From NCBI GenBank assembly GCA_963725255.1, contig CAVRXV010000011.1, positions 124,001 through 188,000 of the forward strand: DNA of 64,000 bases, read 5' to 3'. Made by a program: the position numbers and the translations under genes. Within the stretch, counting starts at the first letter, position 1, and each line of letters opens with the position of its first letter. The notes beneath the pieces are model-generated. The model saw only the letters and a program-made list of their open reading frames with translations. It was not told the DNA's origin and did not search any database. Shown in pieces: positions 49,663 through 58,253 of the stretch. This DNA comes from JAIEPX01 sp963725255 (GTDB taxonomy: Bacteria; Pseudomonadota; Gammaproteobacteria; JAIEPX01).

Positions 49663-50125
49663 TGATGCCAATATTTTAATAGATGTTGAAGCGGGTGATT
49701 TGGTGACACCCATGTTCAGTCTTAATTATAAATTTGCTGTGCCTGATATTCTTTACTATGAAGAGCTGGAAGAACAACATAGCCACTTACTCGAATTGGG
49801 ATTAGAAGTCCGGACATTGCCATCTGAGAGTGTTGAGCGAGTTCAGGTTCTGAGTCAGACTTACAAAAAGCCGAGCAGGAATGATCTTTTTGCATTGGCA
49901 TTAGCTGAAATGGAAAAGTGCCCATTATTGACTGGAGATTCTGCACTTAGATCAGCAGCAGAGACAGAAAAAGTAGAAATAAAGGGAACAATTTGGTTAA
50001 TAGAAGAGATGATCAGAAAACAAAAAATAACACGAGCTGTTGGAAGAGAATCTATTGAAAGAATGCGTAATAGTGGAAGACGCCTTCCATGGGATATTGC
50101 AGAAAGAATTTTGAATGAGGATTGA
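49646..50125 (+). CDS. PIN-domain nuclease (module 2)
   Basis: This 159-aa protein has a PIN-type acidic set: Asp7 in LLINDANILID, Glu39-Glu40 in LYYEELEE, Asp80 in KPSRNDLFALALA, and Asp98 in LLTGDSALR. It starts inside the end of the XRE-ImmA gene with GGAGA 8 bases upstream. This arrangement is found in the other pair too, with the regulator-protease first and the nuclease second. Likely a growth-inhibiting RNase kept in check by its partner, as inference. Confidence 0.82.
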   Translation: MLLLINDANILIDVEAGDLVTPMFSLNYKFAVPDILYYEELEEQHSHLLELGLEVRTLPSESVERVQVLSQTYKKPSRNDLFALALAEMEKCPLLTGDSALRSAAETEKVEIKGTIWLIEEMIRKQKITRAVGRESIERMRNSGRRLPWDIAERILNED

Positions 50126-50223
50126 AATGTTATCTGTTGAAATCATCAATTTGATATTAAACACTATTCTGTAATTCCGGACATATCTAGGAGAGTTTGT
50201 AACATAAGACTAGTATATTTTAC

Positions 50224-51543
50224 TTATTTCGTATCTGACCTTTTTCTCGCTATTTCCTTCCACATCGTTATCATCTGTTGAGCATACTCAGGATTATGAT
50301 AAGAATTAATAGGTGTGTATTCATCTAATCTGCCTAAACACAATTTAGAAACTGGATCCCAAACTTCTAGCACTCCATTCGAGATAATTGCGTCATAAAA
50401 TCGATACGTGTCTATGATCTGCAAGGCAGCATTTTTAGTGTTATCATCATGAATAATTGGTGAAGACATGGGGTCAAAAATTAGTTTTTCAGCTGGGAAA
50501 TCTAAAATCAAAGTGACCTGTATTGTATTGTCCCGTGTGAGGCTAATAGTAACTTTTCCATTATTAATAGCTACTATCGTAGCAGTAAGTTTTTCAAATG
50601 CTTTATATTTTGGTCTGCCCAACACCCTTAGGCTTATCTTTGCATTGAATCGAATATCAGACGTGGATATATTTATTCCAGCCTTAAGATCAGATGATAA
50701 TTTTAAGCCAAACATTTCACGAAAACCTTCTAATTCATATAAATGCTCTTTATAAATTGTTGAAAGAGTTTTAATTCCAAATTCACGTTCTATGATAACT
50801 TTGACTAACTCTATAACGATAGGCCTAATTTTATAAAAGCGTATTTCATCAATATCATTTTCAGGATCAAATGTCGTCTCCTCCATAGAAGCATGGGCGA
50901 CAGCACAGCGGCAACCATGATAAATATATTCCGCTAAATCATCTTGATTTTCAGAAATTTCCTTCAGGTTGTATTTAATGTGTTCAATTTTGTTAAGTAA
51001 GAGAATATTGCTCCTTATCCAATTTTTTTGTTTATTTCCATCCGGATATTTCATATTTATTATTTTATAAAGACTTAAGACAGAATACCCTATATGGTTT
51101 ATTGACAACCCTTCCCTGTAAAAAGCCAAAGCAAGTTGGTCTGAGGAATTTTTAACATTACATAATTCTGATGGTCTAAAACACAGGCTTGTTGTTCCTC
51201 GGATTTTACTACGAGGAAGGCGTATTTGATTATTGATGATCCCACCCCTGGTCCATTCTACTACACGAAGTTTTCCAGGGTAATGCCAGACAAGTGCGCT
51301 AAAGAAATTATTTAAGAGCTTTTTAGACTGTTCCATATTGTTTATTGAAGTAATGACCGCCGCGCAGGAATAAAATAATTTTGTTGATGGCAGCAATAAT
51401 ATTTTTTCCCCACGATATTCAACTACCGATTTTTTTTCTGGCCACCCGATGTCTTGCTCTATATTTGCAGCAATCCAGTGCCCTCTTTCTTTGCTAAAAG
51501 CATTGGCGCTTTTACCGACTAAAATTGGTACGTAACTTGGCAA
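50224..51543 (-). CDS. Hypothetical protein with HEPN-like RxxxxH motif
   Basis: This 439-aa soluble protein is not firmly assigned. It has YREGLSINHIGYSVLSLYKIIN in the middle, reminiscent of proteins annotated as MauJ-like in other genomes. CRCAVAHAS at about 213 fits the Rx4H signature of HEPN RNases. The C-terminal third looks beta-rich. It is convergent with PIN module 2 and divergent from nothing obvious; a palindrome lies 210 bp upstream. Sitting in a defence island, a role as an RNase effector is plausible but unproven. Confidence 0.6.
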   Translation of the reverse strand: MPSYVPILVGKSANAFSKERGHWIAANIEQDIGWPEKKSVVEYRGEKILLLPSTKLFYSCAAVITSINNMEQSKKLLNNFFSALVWHYPGKLRVVEWTRGGIINNQIRLPRSKIRGTTSLCFRPSELCNVKNSSDQLALAFYREGLSINHIGYSVLSLYKIINMKYPDGNKQKNWIRSNILLLNKIEHIKYNLKEISENQDDLAEYIYHGCRCAVAHASMEETTFDPENDIDEIRFYKIRPIVIELVKVIIEREFGIKTLSTIYKEHLYELEGFREMFGLKLSSDLKAGINISTSDIRFNAKISLRVLGRPKYKAFEKLTATIVAINNGKVTISLTRDNTIQVTLILDFPAEKLIFDPMSSPIIHDDNTKNAALQIIDTYRFYDAIISNGVLEVWDPVSKLCLGRLDEYTPINSYHNPEYAQQMITMWKEIARKRSDTK

Positions 51544-51754
51544 ATTCTTCTCCTATTGCAAATTAGAAAAAACTCATAATCAATTTATATGCCACATTAG
51601 CCGACAGTTTAGAAATGAATAGCTAATATCTTCTATGATTATAGTATGTTTTACGGTGTTTTTTCCTTATTTATTTAATGGCTGTGAGCCATACAGTTAA
51701 CAAATAAATTTTTCACAGAAACATGCTATAATTAACATGTAAACCCTAGGAGAC

Positions 51755-51822
51755 AAAAGAAAGGTGTCAGATCTAAGATTAATCCATTTATGGATTAATC
51801 TTAGATCTGACACCTTTCTTTT
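51755..51822. repeat. 68-bp perfect palindrome (33-bp arms, 2-nt loop)
   Basis: AAAAGAAAGGTGTCAGATCT begins the left arm and the exact complement follows after TT. It ends at the stop of the membrane-protein gene and may terminate transcription from both sides. The rest of the 51544-51754 gap is AT-rich without other signals. Confidence 0.85.
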
Positions 51823-52266
51823 TCATAAAGTTAAATGAACAAAAGCCGAAAATGTAAGTAACGCTAGAAAATAGGATACACAAGCTATTCTAGGCAAGAA
51901 TATTAGCAAAAAAGCGGTCTGACTGTCATTGTTTTCAATGAAATGTTGTTCTTTAATTGCTTTTGACTGTATGTTTAATTGATTTTCTGTGTCTTTTAGG
52001 TCGACCAATAAAGTAAATAGTAATAATGAAATAGATAGAATTAGAAAAAACCAGGTGAAATATAATAAACAGAAATGTGATGAATCTGGATGGACTTTAA
52101 TGAATGCAAATATGAAACCTAAAGAAGCAACAGATAATGTAAGTATTGCTTGTTCAAATGAGCTACCCGCATTCATAAATCTTGTCAGGTGAGCGTTATA
52201 CTGCATTTTGTAAAGATCGAGCTCTCTATCAGAAAGATTATTATTCTCGTTTTTCTTGTTTTCCAT
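51823..52266 (-). CDS. Small membrane protein, 3-4 helices
   Basis: This 147-aa protein has a charged N-terminus (MENKKNENNNLSDRELDLYKMQ), a pair of hydrophobic helices (ILTLSVASLGFIFAFI and LLYFTWFFLILSISLLLF), a polar segment, and one more helix at the C-terminus (PRIACVSYFLALLTFSAF). Layout and size resemble the membrane effectors of defence systems, which form pores. The gene follows the lipoprotein-like ORF by 13 bp and lies in line with the SIR2 gene on the minus strand. No family is assigned with confidence. Confidence 0.6.
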   Translation of the reverse strand: MENKKNENNNLSDRELDLYKMQYNAHLTRFMNAGSSFEQAILTLSVASLGFIFAFIKVHPDSSHFCLLYFTWFFLILSISLLLFTLLVDLKDTENQLNIQSKAIKEQHFIENNDSQTAFLLIFLPRIACVSYFLALLTFSAFVHLTL

Positions 52267-52279
52267 AAAGGCTACTCCA

Positions 52280-52492
52280 CTATTTATCAGAACGTATAGG
52301 GGGAATTCGAGGAGATGCTTTTAGTATACTATGCTGTTTGTGCTGTGTCCCGATCTTTGTTTGTTGTTTTGGTGTGGTTTCATATGTATTTTCTCTGCTA
52401 GCACAGCCACAATGAAAAAATGGTAATAGCAGTATACATATAAAAACGGAGATCATTTTTAAATGCCGTAATGAGAGATTAAATATTTTCAT
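52280..52492 (-). CDS. Small lipoprotein-like protein, 70 aa
   Basis: A basic N-terminus is followed by a hydrophobic helix (MISVFICILLLPFF) and HCGCAS, which could be a lipobox (FFHC or CGC) for lipid attachment. The rest is polar. It lies 13 bp upstream of the membrane-protein gene and 165 bp downstream of the SIR2 gene. Function unknown. Confidence 0.45.
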   Translation of the reverse strand: MKIFNLSLRHLKMISVFICILLLPFFHCGCASRENTYETTPKQQTKIGTQHKQHSILKASPRIPPIRSDK

Positions 52493-52657
52493 TGGAGCAA
52501 TCCCACGATGTATCTTTATTAATCATAGACTGCAATCAGAAACTTGTCAAATTAACGAAAAAGGAAATAAATTAACTTTAATGCTTATTTTATATGATAT
52601 TCAGGGCTTTATTTTACTTGTTCTTTATATACTAGATTTATGTCTATGATTCATTGC

Positions 52658-53689
52658 TTATGGTATCTTTTGAGTTAGCCAGTTTGACAAATTCTTGAAA
52701 TCTTCGTCTTTTAAACCGACAATGTTTTTTGGGATGTACATAGTGTTCGAGTTTTTTAATTTTTCTTTACTGAATTTCTGTGCATTGTTATAGTAGTTAG
52801 TTTGCGTTTTACTATCTATAATAGCTAATTGAGCTCCATTATCAATGGCACGTAATATATGCTTATTGACATGATTATCTTTGAATCCATACCCAACAAT
52901 TACAATTCGTAATTTTTGTATTTCACATAGTTTTTCAAATAATAAGAAATTAGCTTGAAGTGCGTTAAAGCTGCTTATTTTTCCGGTTTTTTTTGTTCCA
53001 GAGATTAATACTTCTTTACCTTCACTATGACACCAGTTAGCTGAGCCATGTAGTTTTATGTAGTTTGTTTGAGATAATATCGGTTTATTATCATCTTGGT
53101 ATTTAATGACTTGAATAAAGTTTTCGAAATTGTAGTCCTTGGGATATTGTATACAGTAGTTTCCACCCCACTTTGATCCAATTACATCTGCCATGCAGTA
53201 ATTTGTGAAGGGGAAATTTAGTCCGAAGCATTTTGTAATAGTTTCTTTATCTGAATGAGGTTTGTTGTTCGGATTTTGCGCGGATTTTAGAATATAGTAT
53301 CTCTCAATCACGAGATCTTGATTAAGTGTTAATATAAAATTATATTTATTTTCAGATTGAAACAACTTTAAAAGCTTGAGGTGGTTGTCATCGGATATTT
53401 TTGAGAAAATAGTCTTGTCAATATTTTTAAATATATTGAGTATTGCTGTCTCTAGGTATTTCGAATCTTCGTGTGTTGTTGCATTATCGAAAGCAGCTTC
53501 ATAGTCGCAATCGTTATCTTGTATTAGCTTCCTAATATTTTGTGATATATTGGTCATGTTAAAAATTTGTGTAGCAATTTCGTTTGCTAATGGAGCCCCA
53601 AGGTCTTTTGAAAACCCTGCTCCAGTCAATAATATACTTGTGTTTGAATTTTTTTTAAAGTCATCAGGTAAAACGATAGACAGGTCCAT
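52658..53689 (-). CDS. SIR2-like NAD-binding protein, probable defence NADase
   Basis: This 343-aa protein has the SIR2 fold signatures: LLTGAGFSKDLGAP (residues 20-33), FILTLNQDLVIER (about 118), YIKLHGSANW (about 213) with the catalytic-type His, and IVIVGYGFKDNHVNKHI (C-terminal, adenine site). This class of stand-alone SIR2 proteins is known from anti-phage defence, where they deplete NAD. It stands in an island with two PIN modules. A 165-bp gap separates it from the lipoprotein-like ORF, so co-transcription is possible. No Argonaute or other known partner is adjacent. Confidence 0.85.
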   Translation of the reverse strand: MDLSIVLPDDFKKNSNTSILLTGAGFSKDLGAPLANEIATQIFNMTNISQNIRKLIQDNDCDYEAAFDNATTHEDSKYLETAILNIFKNIDKTIFSKISDDNHLKLLKLFQSENKYNFILTLNQDLVIERYYILKSAQNPNNKPHSDKETITKCFGLNFPFTNYCMADVIGSKWGGNYCIQYPKDYNFENFIQVIKYQDDNKPILSQTNYIKLHGSANWCHSEGKEVLISGTKKTGKISSFNALQANFLLFEKLCEIQKLRIVIVGYGFKDNHVNKHILRAIDNGAQLAIIDSKTQTNYYNNAQKFSKEKLKNSNTMYIPKNIVGLKDEDFKNLSNWLTQKIP

Positions 53690-53932
53690 ACTTTGCCTCT
53701 GAAGTAAAATAGTAACACTTTTATATTATAGCATATATAGATAGTTACTCATCCTTCTATCAAGTAAACAAGATGGGTAATTTAAGAGTTTAGGTATCTT
53801 ATACGGAATAAAGTTACGTCTAAGATATGCTAGGGTTCAATGACAGACTTGGTTGCAATTATTATCTAGTTGATTTTTTTTGGTTAGTACTGTATACCAT
53901 TGCAAATATGTGGTAATTAAAGAGGGTTTCAA

Positions 53933-55996
53933 ATGAAAAAAGGATTTGAGAGAGCATCTTTTGATATCAATGCTGATGATTCCTCAGATGAGGAGACTAC
54001 AGAATCATCTCGTCAGAGCTTTTCAGACTTAGGTAATTTTGAAAGATTTTGGAATGAATCCGATTTAAATACTACAGACACGGATGATGTTAACGACGAT
54101 GAACTGACACATTTACGATGCTCATTTATACTTCATCAGCTTGGTGTTAGTTTATTATATAATTCAAAAGCAAATGCTCAGTATTATGAATTGAAACGAC
54201 GATACTTAAGTGGATCAAAAGTCACTAGTCAAGTATCAAAACCAAATATGGATACATTACAACATTGGGTTTATTTAACAATACAGTCATTATTGAAAAA
54301 AACTTTTGGTTTTAGATTAAAACAGCAAGCACTTGATCGAATCGTTGATGAGCTATTAGCAAAATTGAGTGATGAATTTATTTCTTTCTCTAAGGAATTA
54401 GCCGTTCATTTGAGAGACATATTAAGATACAACCAGGACAGTCAATTACCAGAAAAAATCAAAGAACTATTTAGGGTATTCTTTCAAAAAGTGTCTGATT
54501 TTTCTGAAAGCATAGAAATTGAACGAGGAGACTTTGTAGAAGACCAGCATGATTGGACTAAACATGTAGGTGGTTGCAATAGTGTAATCGCTAATATTGC
54601 ACTTGATGATATTATTTCACTTATGTGTAATTACGGTTTGTTAGATAAAACGGTTGTGCCCAACTCTCCGGAGAGAGGAACAAAGTTAAGGGCAGCAAAA
54701 AATGATCATGATATTCCTTATGAAGATGATCCTGTAACTGAGCTGATCGTCGAAATATATCCTAATTTTCGTGGAGGTACTAATGTCAGGCAGCAATGCA
54801 AAAAAGAAGAAACATGGAGAAGAATATTAAAGGCATACGTAGATGCGCAAATAATGCATGTGCACGATCTATCACTGGATGATATGCTGGTAGATGTCAT
54901 CGGCGAATATCTGGCAAAGCATTTTTATTATATTGAACAAGCAAAATTTGACTATGACCCTTTGACAATATTCACACGCTTTTTTTTAAGTGAATTCCAT
55001 ATCATACAGAAAAAGTATTATTTTAGAATTGATCGCATGGTCCTACCTGATAGTTCAGTTCATCGAATAAATAACCCAAACGAATTTTTTTCTACAATTC
55101 GTCTTAATATGCGCTCACAGAAACGAAAAGTGGCTCAAAGCACTGAAGACTCAAAATTTTGCCAACAGCTTCCTACAGATTGCTGCTATAGTAGTTTCTT
55201 TTTTGATAGGTATGATTCCAGACATGCTGGTCTAATTAGGCGACAAATTACAGCTGATAATAAGGCCCATGTATTGTCTTTTCGTGATAAAGAAGACCAG
55301 ATTGGAAATTATCAGGCTATATATAAGGAAATTTTTGATCTGAGACAAAGCATAAATAAAACGATGATTCTAGATGGTGAAGTATTTAACAATCGTAGTG
55401 AACAGCAAATTTTCAAAGATAGTCATTTTGCTGAGATTATAAGAAGAATGATCAAAGGAGATAATATAGATGATGTTTTAGCACCGTTACAATTAATTCC
55501 AGCGCATCGTCAATCCCTGATTAAGCTGGCAATAAACTTTACAACGCTGTTTTTTGGTATTGAGTGTGAACGCAATCCCGCCTCATTCATAACTCATCAG
55601 ATGATATTAGATTTAGTTATAGGGGGGATGTCTTGGAAAACGGTGTTAACCCAATATAACTTTGACGATGGATTTGGAGGAGGACTCGCTGCCATGACAT
55701 TGAAAGATGCTGATGTAGTTAAGAGCTCTAGATCATTACAATCAATGTTTGGTAATTACACGGTTGTACCGTATGTATACAAAGGTCAGGCACAAAAAAG
55801 CAAAGATAAAGCATTATGGCTATTATTAATCAAGCGTCAATATGAACTTGTTAACAGATGGTTGGATCTTCAGGAACAGTGTTTTGAGCAATCAACTGAG
55901 ACAGATGAATTCATGAAGTGGATTACTGATAAATTTGAAACATGGTACCATTTAAATGTTGACGATGTTCATCATGAAGTTACCAATAAAGTTTAA
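53933..55996 (+). CDS. Hypothetical 687-aa protein with acidic N-terminus
   Basis: I do not recognise this protein. The first 65 residues are strongly acidic and Ser-rich (DDSSDEETTESS, TTDTDDVNDDE), probably disordered. The remainder is helical and soluble with conserved-looking aromatic patches (HDWTKHVGGCNSVIANIALD, FITHQMILDLVIGGMSWKTV). There is no catalytic motif, signal or membrane helix. AGAGGG precedes the ATG. It is divergent from the SIR2 gene across 243 bp. An IS91-type element begins 26 bp after its stop. It could be an effector or part of the island's defence cargo. Confidence 0.65.
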   Translation: MKKGFERASFDINADDSSDEETTESSRQSFSDLGNFERFWNESDLNTTDTDDVNDDELTHLRCSFILHQLGVSLLYNSKANAQYYELKRRYLSGSKVTSQVSKPNMDTLQHWVYLTIQSLLKKTFGFRLKQQALDRIVDELLAKLSDEFISFSKELAVHLRDILRYNQDSQLPEKIKELFRVFFQKVSDFSESIEIERGDFVEDQHDWTKHVGGCNSVIANIALDDIISLMCNYGLLDKTVVPNSPERGTKLRAAKNDHDIPYEDDPVTELIVEIYPNFRGGTNVRQQCKKEETWRRILKAYVDAQIMHVHDLSLDDMLVDVIGEYLAKHFYYIEQAKFDYDPLTIFTRFFLSEFHIIQKKYYFRIDRMVLPDSSVHRINNPNEFFSTIRLNMRSQKRKVAQSTEDSKFCQQLPTDCCYSSFFFDRYDSRHAGLIRRQITADNKAHVLSFRDKEDQIGNYQAIYKEIFDLRQSINKTMILDGEVFNNRSEQQIFKDSHFAEIIRRMIKGDNIDDVLAPLQLIPAHRQSLIKLAINFTTLFFGIECERNPASFITHQMILDLVIGGMSWKTVLTQYNFDDGFGGGLAAMTLKDADVVKSSRSLQSMFGNYTVVPYVYKGQAQKSKDKALWLLLIKRQYELVNRWLDLQEQCFEQSTETDEFMKWITDKFETWYHLNVDDVHHEVTNKV

Positions 55997-56021
55997 TAAG
56001 ATATAAAATAAATTAGAAAGT

Positions 56022-57700
56022 AATTATAAGAAATACAAACGCACTTTTTTCAAAATTAGGTTCTTTTTTTTTCAATTATCTTCAACGCCCTAATTACCTC
56101 ACAACTGAAATCTGCTTAAAAACAGAACTTCCCACTCTGTTTTCTAATTTAAAAACTATGAAATATCGCCTCATTTTATCAACTCGCTTTCCCAAAGACG
56201 AAAACCACTCTTGGCCTCTTTTTCACCAACCTACTGATTGATCGTAGTCATATTCAAGTTCAGGATCACAGCCGATTTCCTGCTCGATTTGATATTCTTC
56301 CGGTGGTGCCCTTGCACGCTGCATCTTTGGTGCTTCAATTTCTTCTCCTAAGTGCGTTAATATCTTAGTGATGCTGATGGCGTCTCTAATAAAGGCAATT
56401 AACTTCATTTGTGCACCACAACCCTCACACTTTAATGGATCCACTTCGTACACCTTCGCTATTAATCTCGCCCAGGTTTTTGAGCCTATTTTCGGTTGGG
56501 ACTGAAGGTTCAACTTGCTGGCGGCTGCCTCGATTATTAGATCGTTTAGTAACGCATTACTCTCTGCGGTGTCTGGCCTATAATGCTGATTAGCGAACTG
56601 GGTTACCTTAGTGCGTTGTTTTGAATTCGGTGCCAAAACTCCATGGTAGTGATGGCGATGTCGGTGCGGTGGTGGAATAAGTTTGGCAAGATTGTCGAAC
56701 AACTCTGTAGCCGTGAGAATCAGCGGGGACTCCGCTTTTTGTGAAGGCTTGTTCACATCATATTGCAGCCGTGTCCTGTCCGCGGATTCTGCTTTCTCGG
56801 AAATCAGGGTTAATTTCTCACCCGAAAATGCCGGTCTAGAACAATAGCGTATCAACCTTTCTGCGCCTCGGCGATTGCTCTCTTCGATAGCCACATCAGC
56901 ATTAACTGAAAACCCGCCATTACTTTTCCAGCTCTTTATATTTTCAAATTGCTCTTCCGTCAATATCGCTCGCCGCTTAAATAAACTTAATACTCGTTTG
57001 CGTACTCGAGCCTCAACTTGATCTGAATCTTCTTTGCCTAAGTTATAAACATCTGCAAACTGCAATGTGCCTTTCTCATCAGAATAAAACACACCATCAA
57101 GCACCACACAATGAAAATGGATGTGCAAATTTAATCGCGAACCAAAGCGCTGAATAAAACTCACCGCACCTAATCTGGCATCTTCAGTAATTCCATCGCA
57201 GTATTTTTTTAGTTGTTTTTCTATTTCATCGATGAAGATCCTTAATACCTGACTCGCTAACGGTGCGTCTTTTCTGAGGTGATAACGCAGCCATTTTGGG
57301 ACCGACAAGACCCATTGTCGCAACGGTAATTTGGGGAGAACCTCCTCGAGAAGATGCAGTGTGATGAAGATCATGTGCTTAGTGTTGCAGGAGGGACAAA
57401 CTCCACGTTTTTTACAGCTAAAGGCCACAATAAAATCACCACGGCAGTTTGCACAATAGGTTCTAGCGAAACCGTGGGCGAGAATGCCACATTTAAAATA
57501 GCCTTTAAATTCTCGCTCCACGTATTCTGGAAGCTCTTCATCATGCCTTAAAGAATAATTGCCTGACCACTCTAAAAAAGTGTTTTGTACGACCTGATAG
57601 AGGACTGTCTTCTGCGGATTACGGCGCTTATAGATAGGTGAGGGAATGCAGTTCAAGAGAGGAGTTCCTACTGAACAAGAAGTGGTTATTTCGTTCAGAA
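56022..57700 (-). mobile_element. IS91-type insertion sequence (right boundary approximate)
   Basis: The left end, shared exactly with the truncated copy at 47748, lies 26 bp after the 687-aa gene. The transposase occupies most of it. The right end (the side upstream of the transposase) is not visible as a repeat, as expected for IS91 elements, which transpose by rolling circle and make no target duplication. I put it near 57700. Confidence 0.75.
56223..57656 (-). CDS. IS91-type rolling-circle transposase
   Basis: This 477-aa protein has an N-terminal zinc-finger region (CGILAHGFARTYCANC, CKKRGVCPSCNTKHM) and the HUH-nuclease motif HIHFHCVVLDGVF at about 178, followed by the C-terminal region with CEGCGAQM. 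That is the layout of IS91/ISCR transposases. The start is a TTG at 57656; an open frame extends somewhat further upstream, so the true start is uncertain. The frame is intact, so the element may still be active. Confidence 0.88.
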   Translation of the reverse strand: MNCIPSPIYKRRNPQKTVLYQVVQNTFLEWSGNYSLRHDEELPEYVEREFKGYFKCGILAHGFARTYCANCRGDFIVAFSCKKRGVCPSCNTKHMIFITLHLLEEVLPKLPLRQWVLSVPKWLRYHLRKDAPLASQVLRIFIDEIEKQLKKYCDGITEDARLGAVSFIQRFGSRLNLHIHFHCVVLDGVFYSDEKGTLQFADVYNLGKEDSDQVEARVRKRVLSLFKRRAILTEEQFENIKSWKSNGGFSVNADVAIEESNRRGAERLIRYCSRPAFSGEKLTLISEKAESADRTRLQYDVNKPSQKAESPLILTATELFDNLAKLIPPPHRHRHHYHGVLAPNSKQRTKVTQFANQHYRPDTAESNALLNDLIIEAAASKLNLQSQPKIGSKTWARLIAKVYEVDPLKCEGCGAQMKLIAFIRDAISITKILTHLGEEIEAPKMQRARAPPEEYQIEQEIGCDPELEYDYDQSVGW

Positions 57701-57800
57701 AGGATGATCCGTGCCGAAAATGTCGCCAATACAGGCGAATTACGCAATTGCTTTTGTGGCTTTTTTATAATGACTGGGTACTTTGTTGGTTGTCAGGCAG

Positions 57801-58050
57801 ATGTGGAAGCTACAAAAATGTCTAGAAGAAATGAATCGCATTGTCGCTGAAGCACAAAATGGTAATTACTTCACGCGCCTCACATGGATTTATTATGCAC
57901 AGAACCTACAATTATCCAGGTTCCGTACAAGAACTCATCTCCGCCGGTTTCATCCCTGCACGCCAATACGATGGACTCAAAGCCCGACTCATCACCATCC
58001 TTGCTCTCTGGAACAACCAAAAAATCGACGCAGCATTATTCAATAACTAA
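57801..58050 (+). pseudogene. Remnant related to the 491-aa unknown gene, frame shifted
   Basis: A first frame from 57801 reads WKLQKCLEEMNRIVAEAQNG, close to KLEKCLEQMQRIVDEAQQ of the protein at 40973. It then loses sense. A second frame from 57895 reads GSVQELISAGFIPARQ and LITILALWNNQKIDAALF to a stop at 58050. The two look like pieces of one damaged gene. The 57701-57800 stretch holds nothing else I can name. Confidence 0.5.
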
Positions 58051-58165
58051 AATCCTTCTTACTGGGTGATTTTTTCATAAATATTGACTTTACCAGCAAA
58101 TATCCCAATTTTTGACCTTTCATGGCTTACTAATCAGCATCATAATCACGAATTAGTGATCCAAA

Positions 58166-58216
58166 TCCACAACTATGTCAAGAATTAGTGACACTAATCC
58201 TTGACGTAGTTGTGGA
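58166..58216. promoter_or_regulatory. Inverted repeat before the DUF4143-type ATPase gene
   Basis: Two 24-bp arms (TCCACAACTATGTCAAG and complement, two mismatches) with a 3-nt centre lie 38 bp before the ATG at 58254. The AATTAGTGA motif also occurs once more at 58151. Hairpin or operator; no T-tract to the right. Confidence 0.55.
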
Positions 58217-58253
58217 ATTAGACTATCATATAACAATAGTAGGAGCTACATGC

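Noticed and set aside
52280..53689. SIR2 as part of a known two-gene defence system (Thoeris or Argonaute type)
   Set aside because: No TIR-domain, Argonaute, HerA or DNA-modification gene is adjacent.
57841..58050. Independent small gene of 69 codons
   Set aside because: It starts inside the frame of the related remnant and has no ribosome site. I treat both as pieces of one broken gene.
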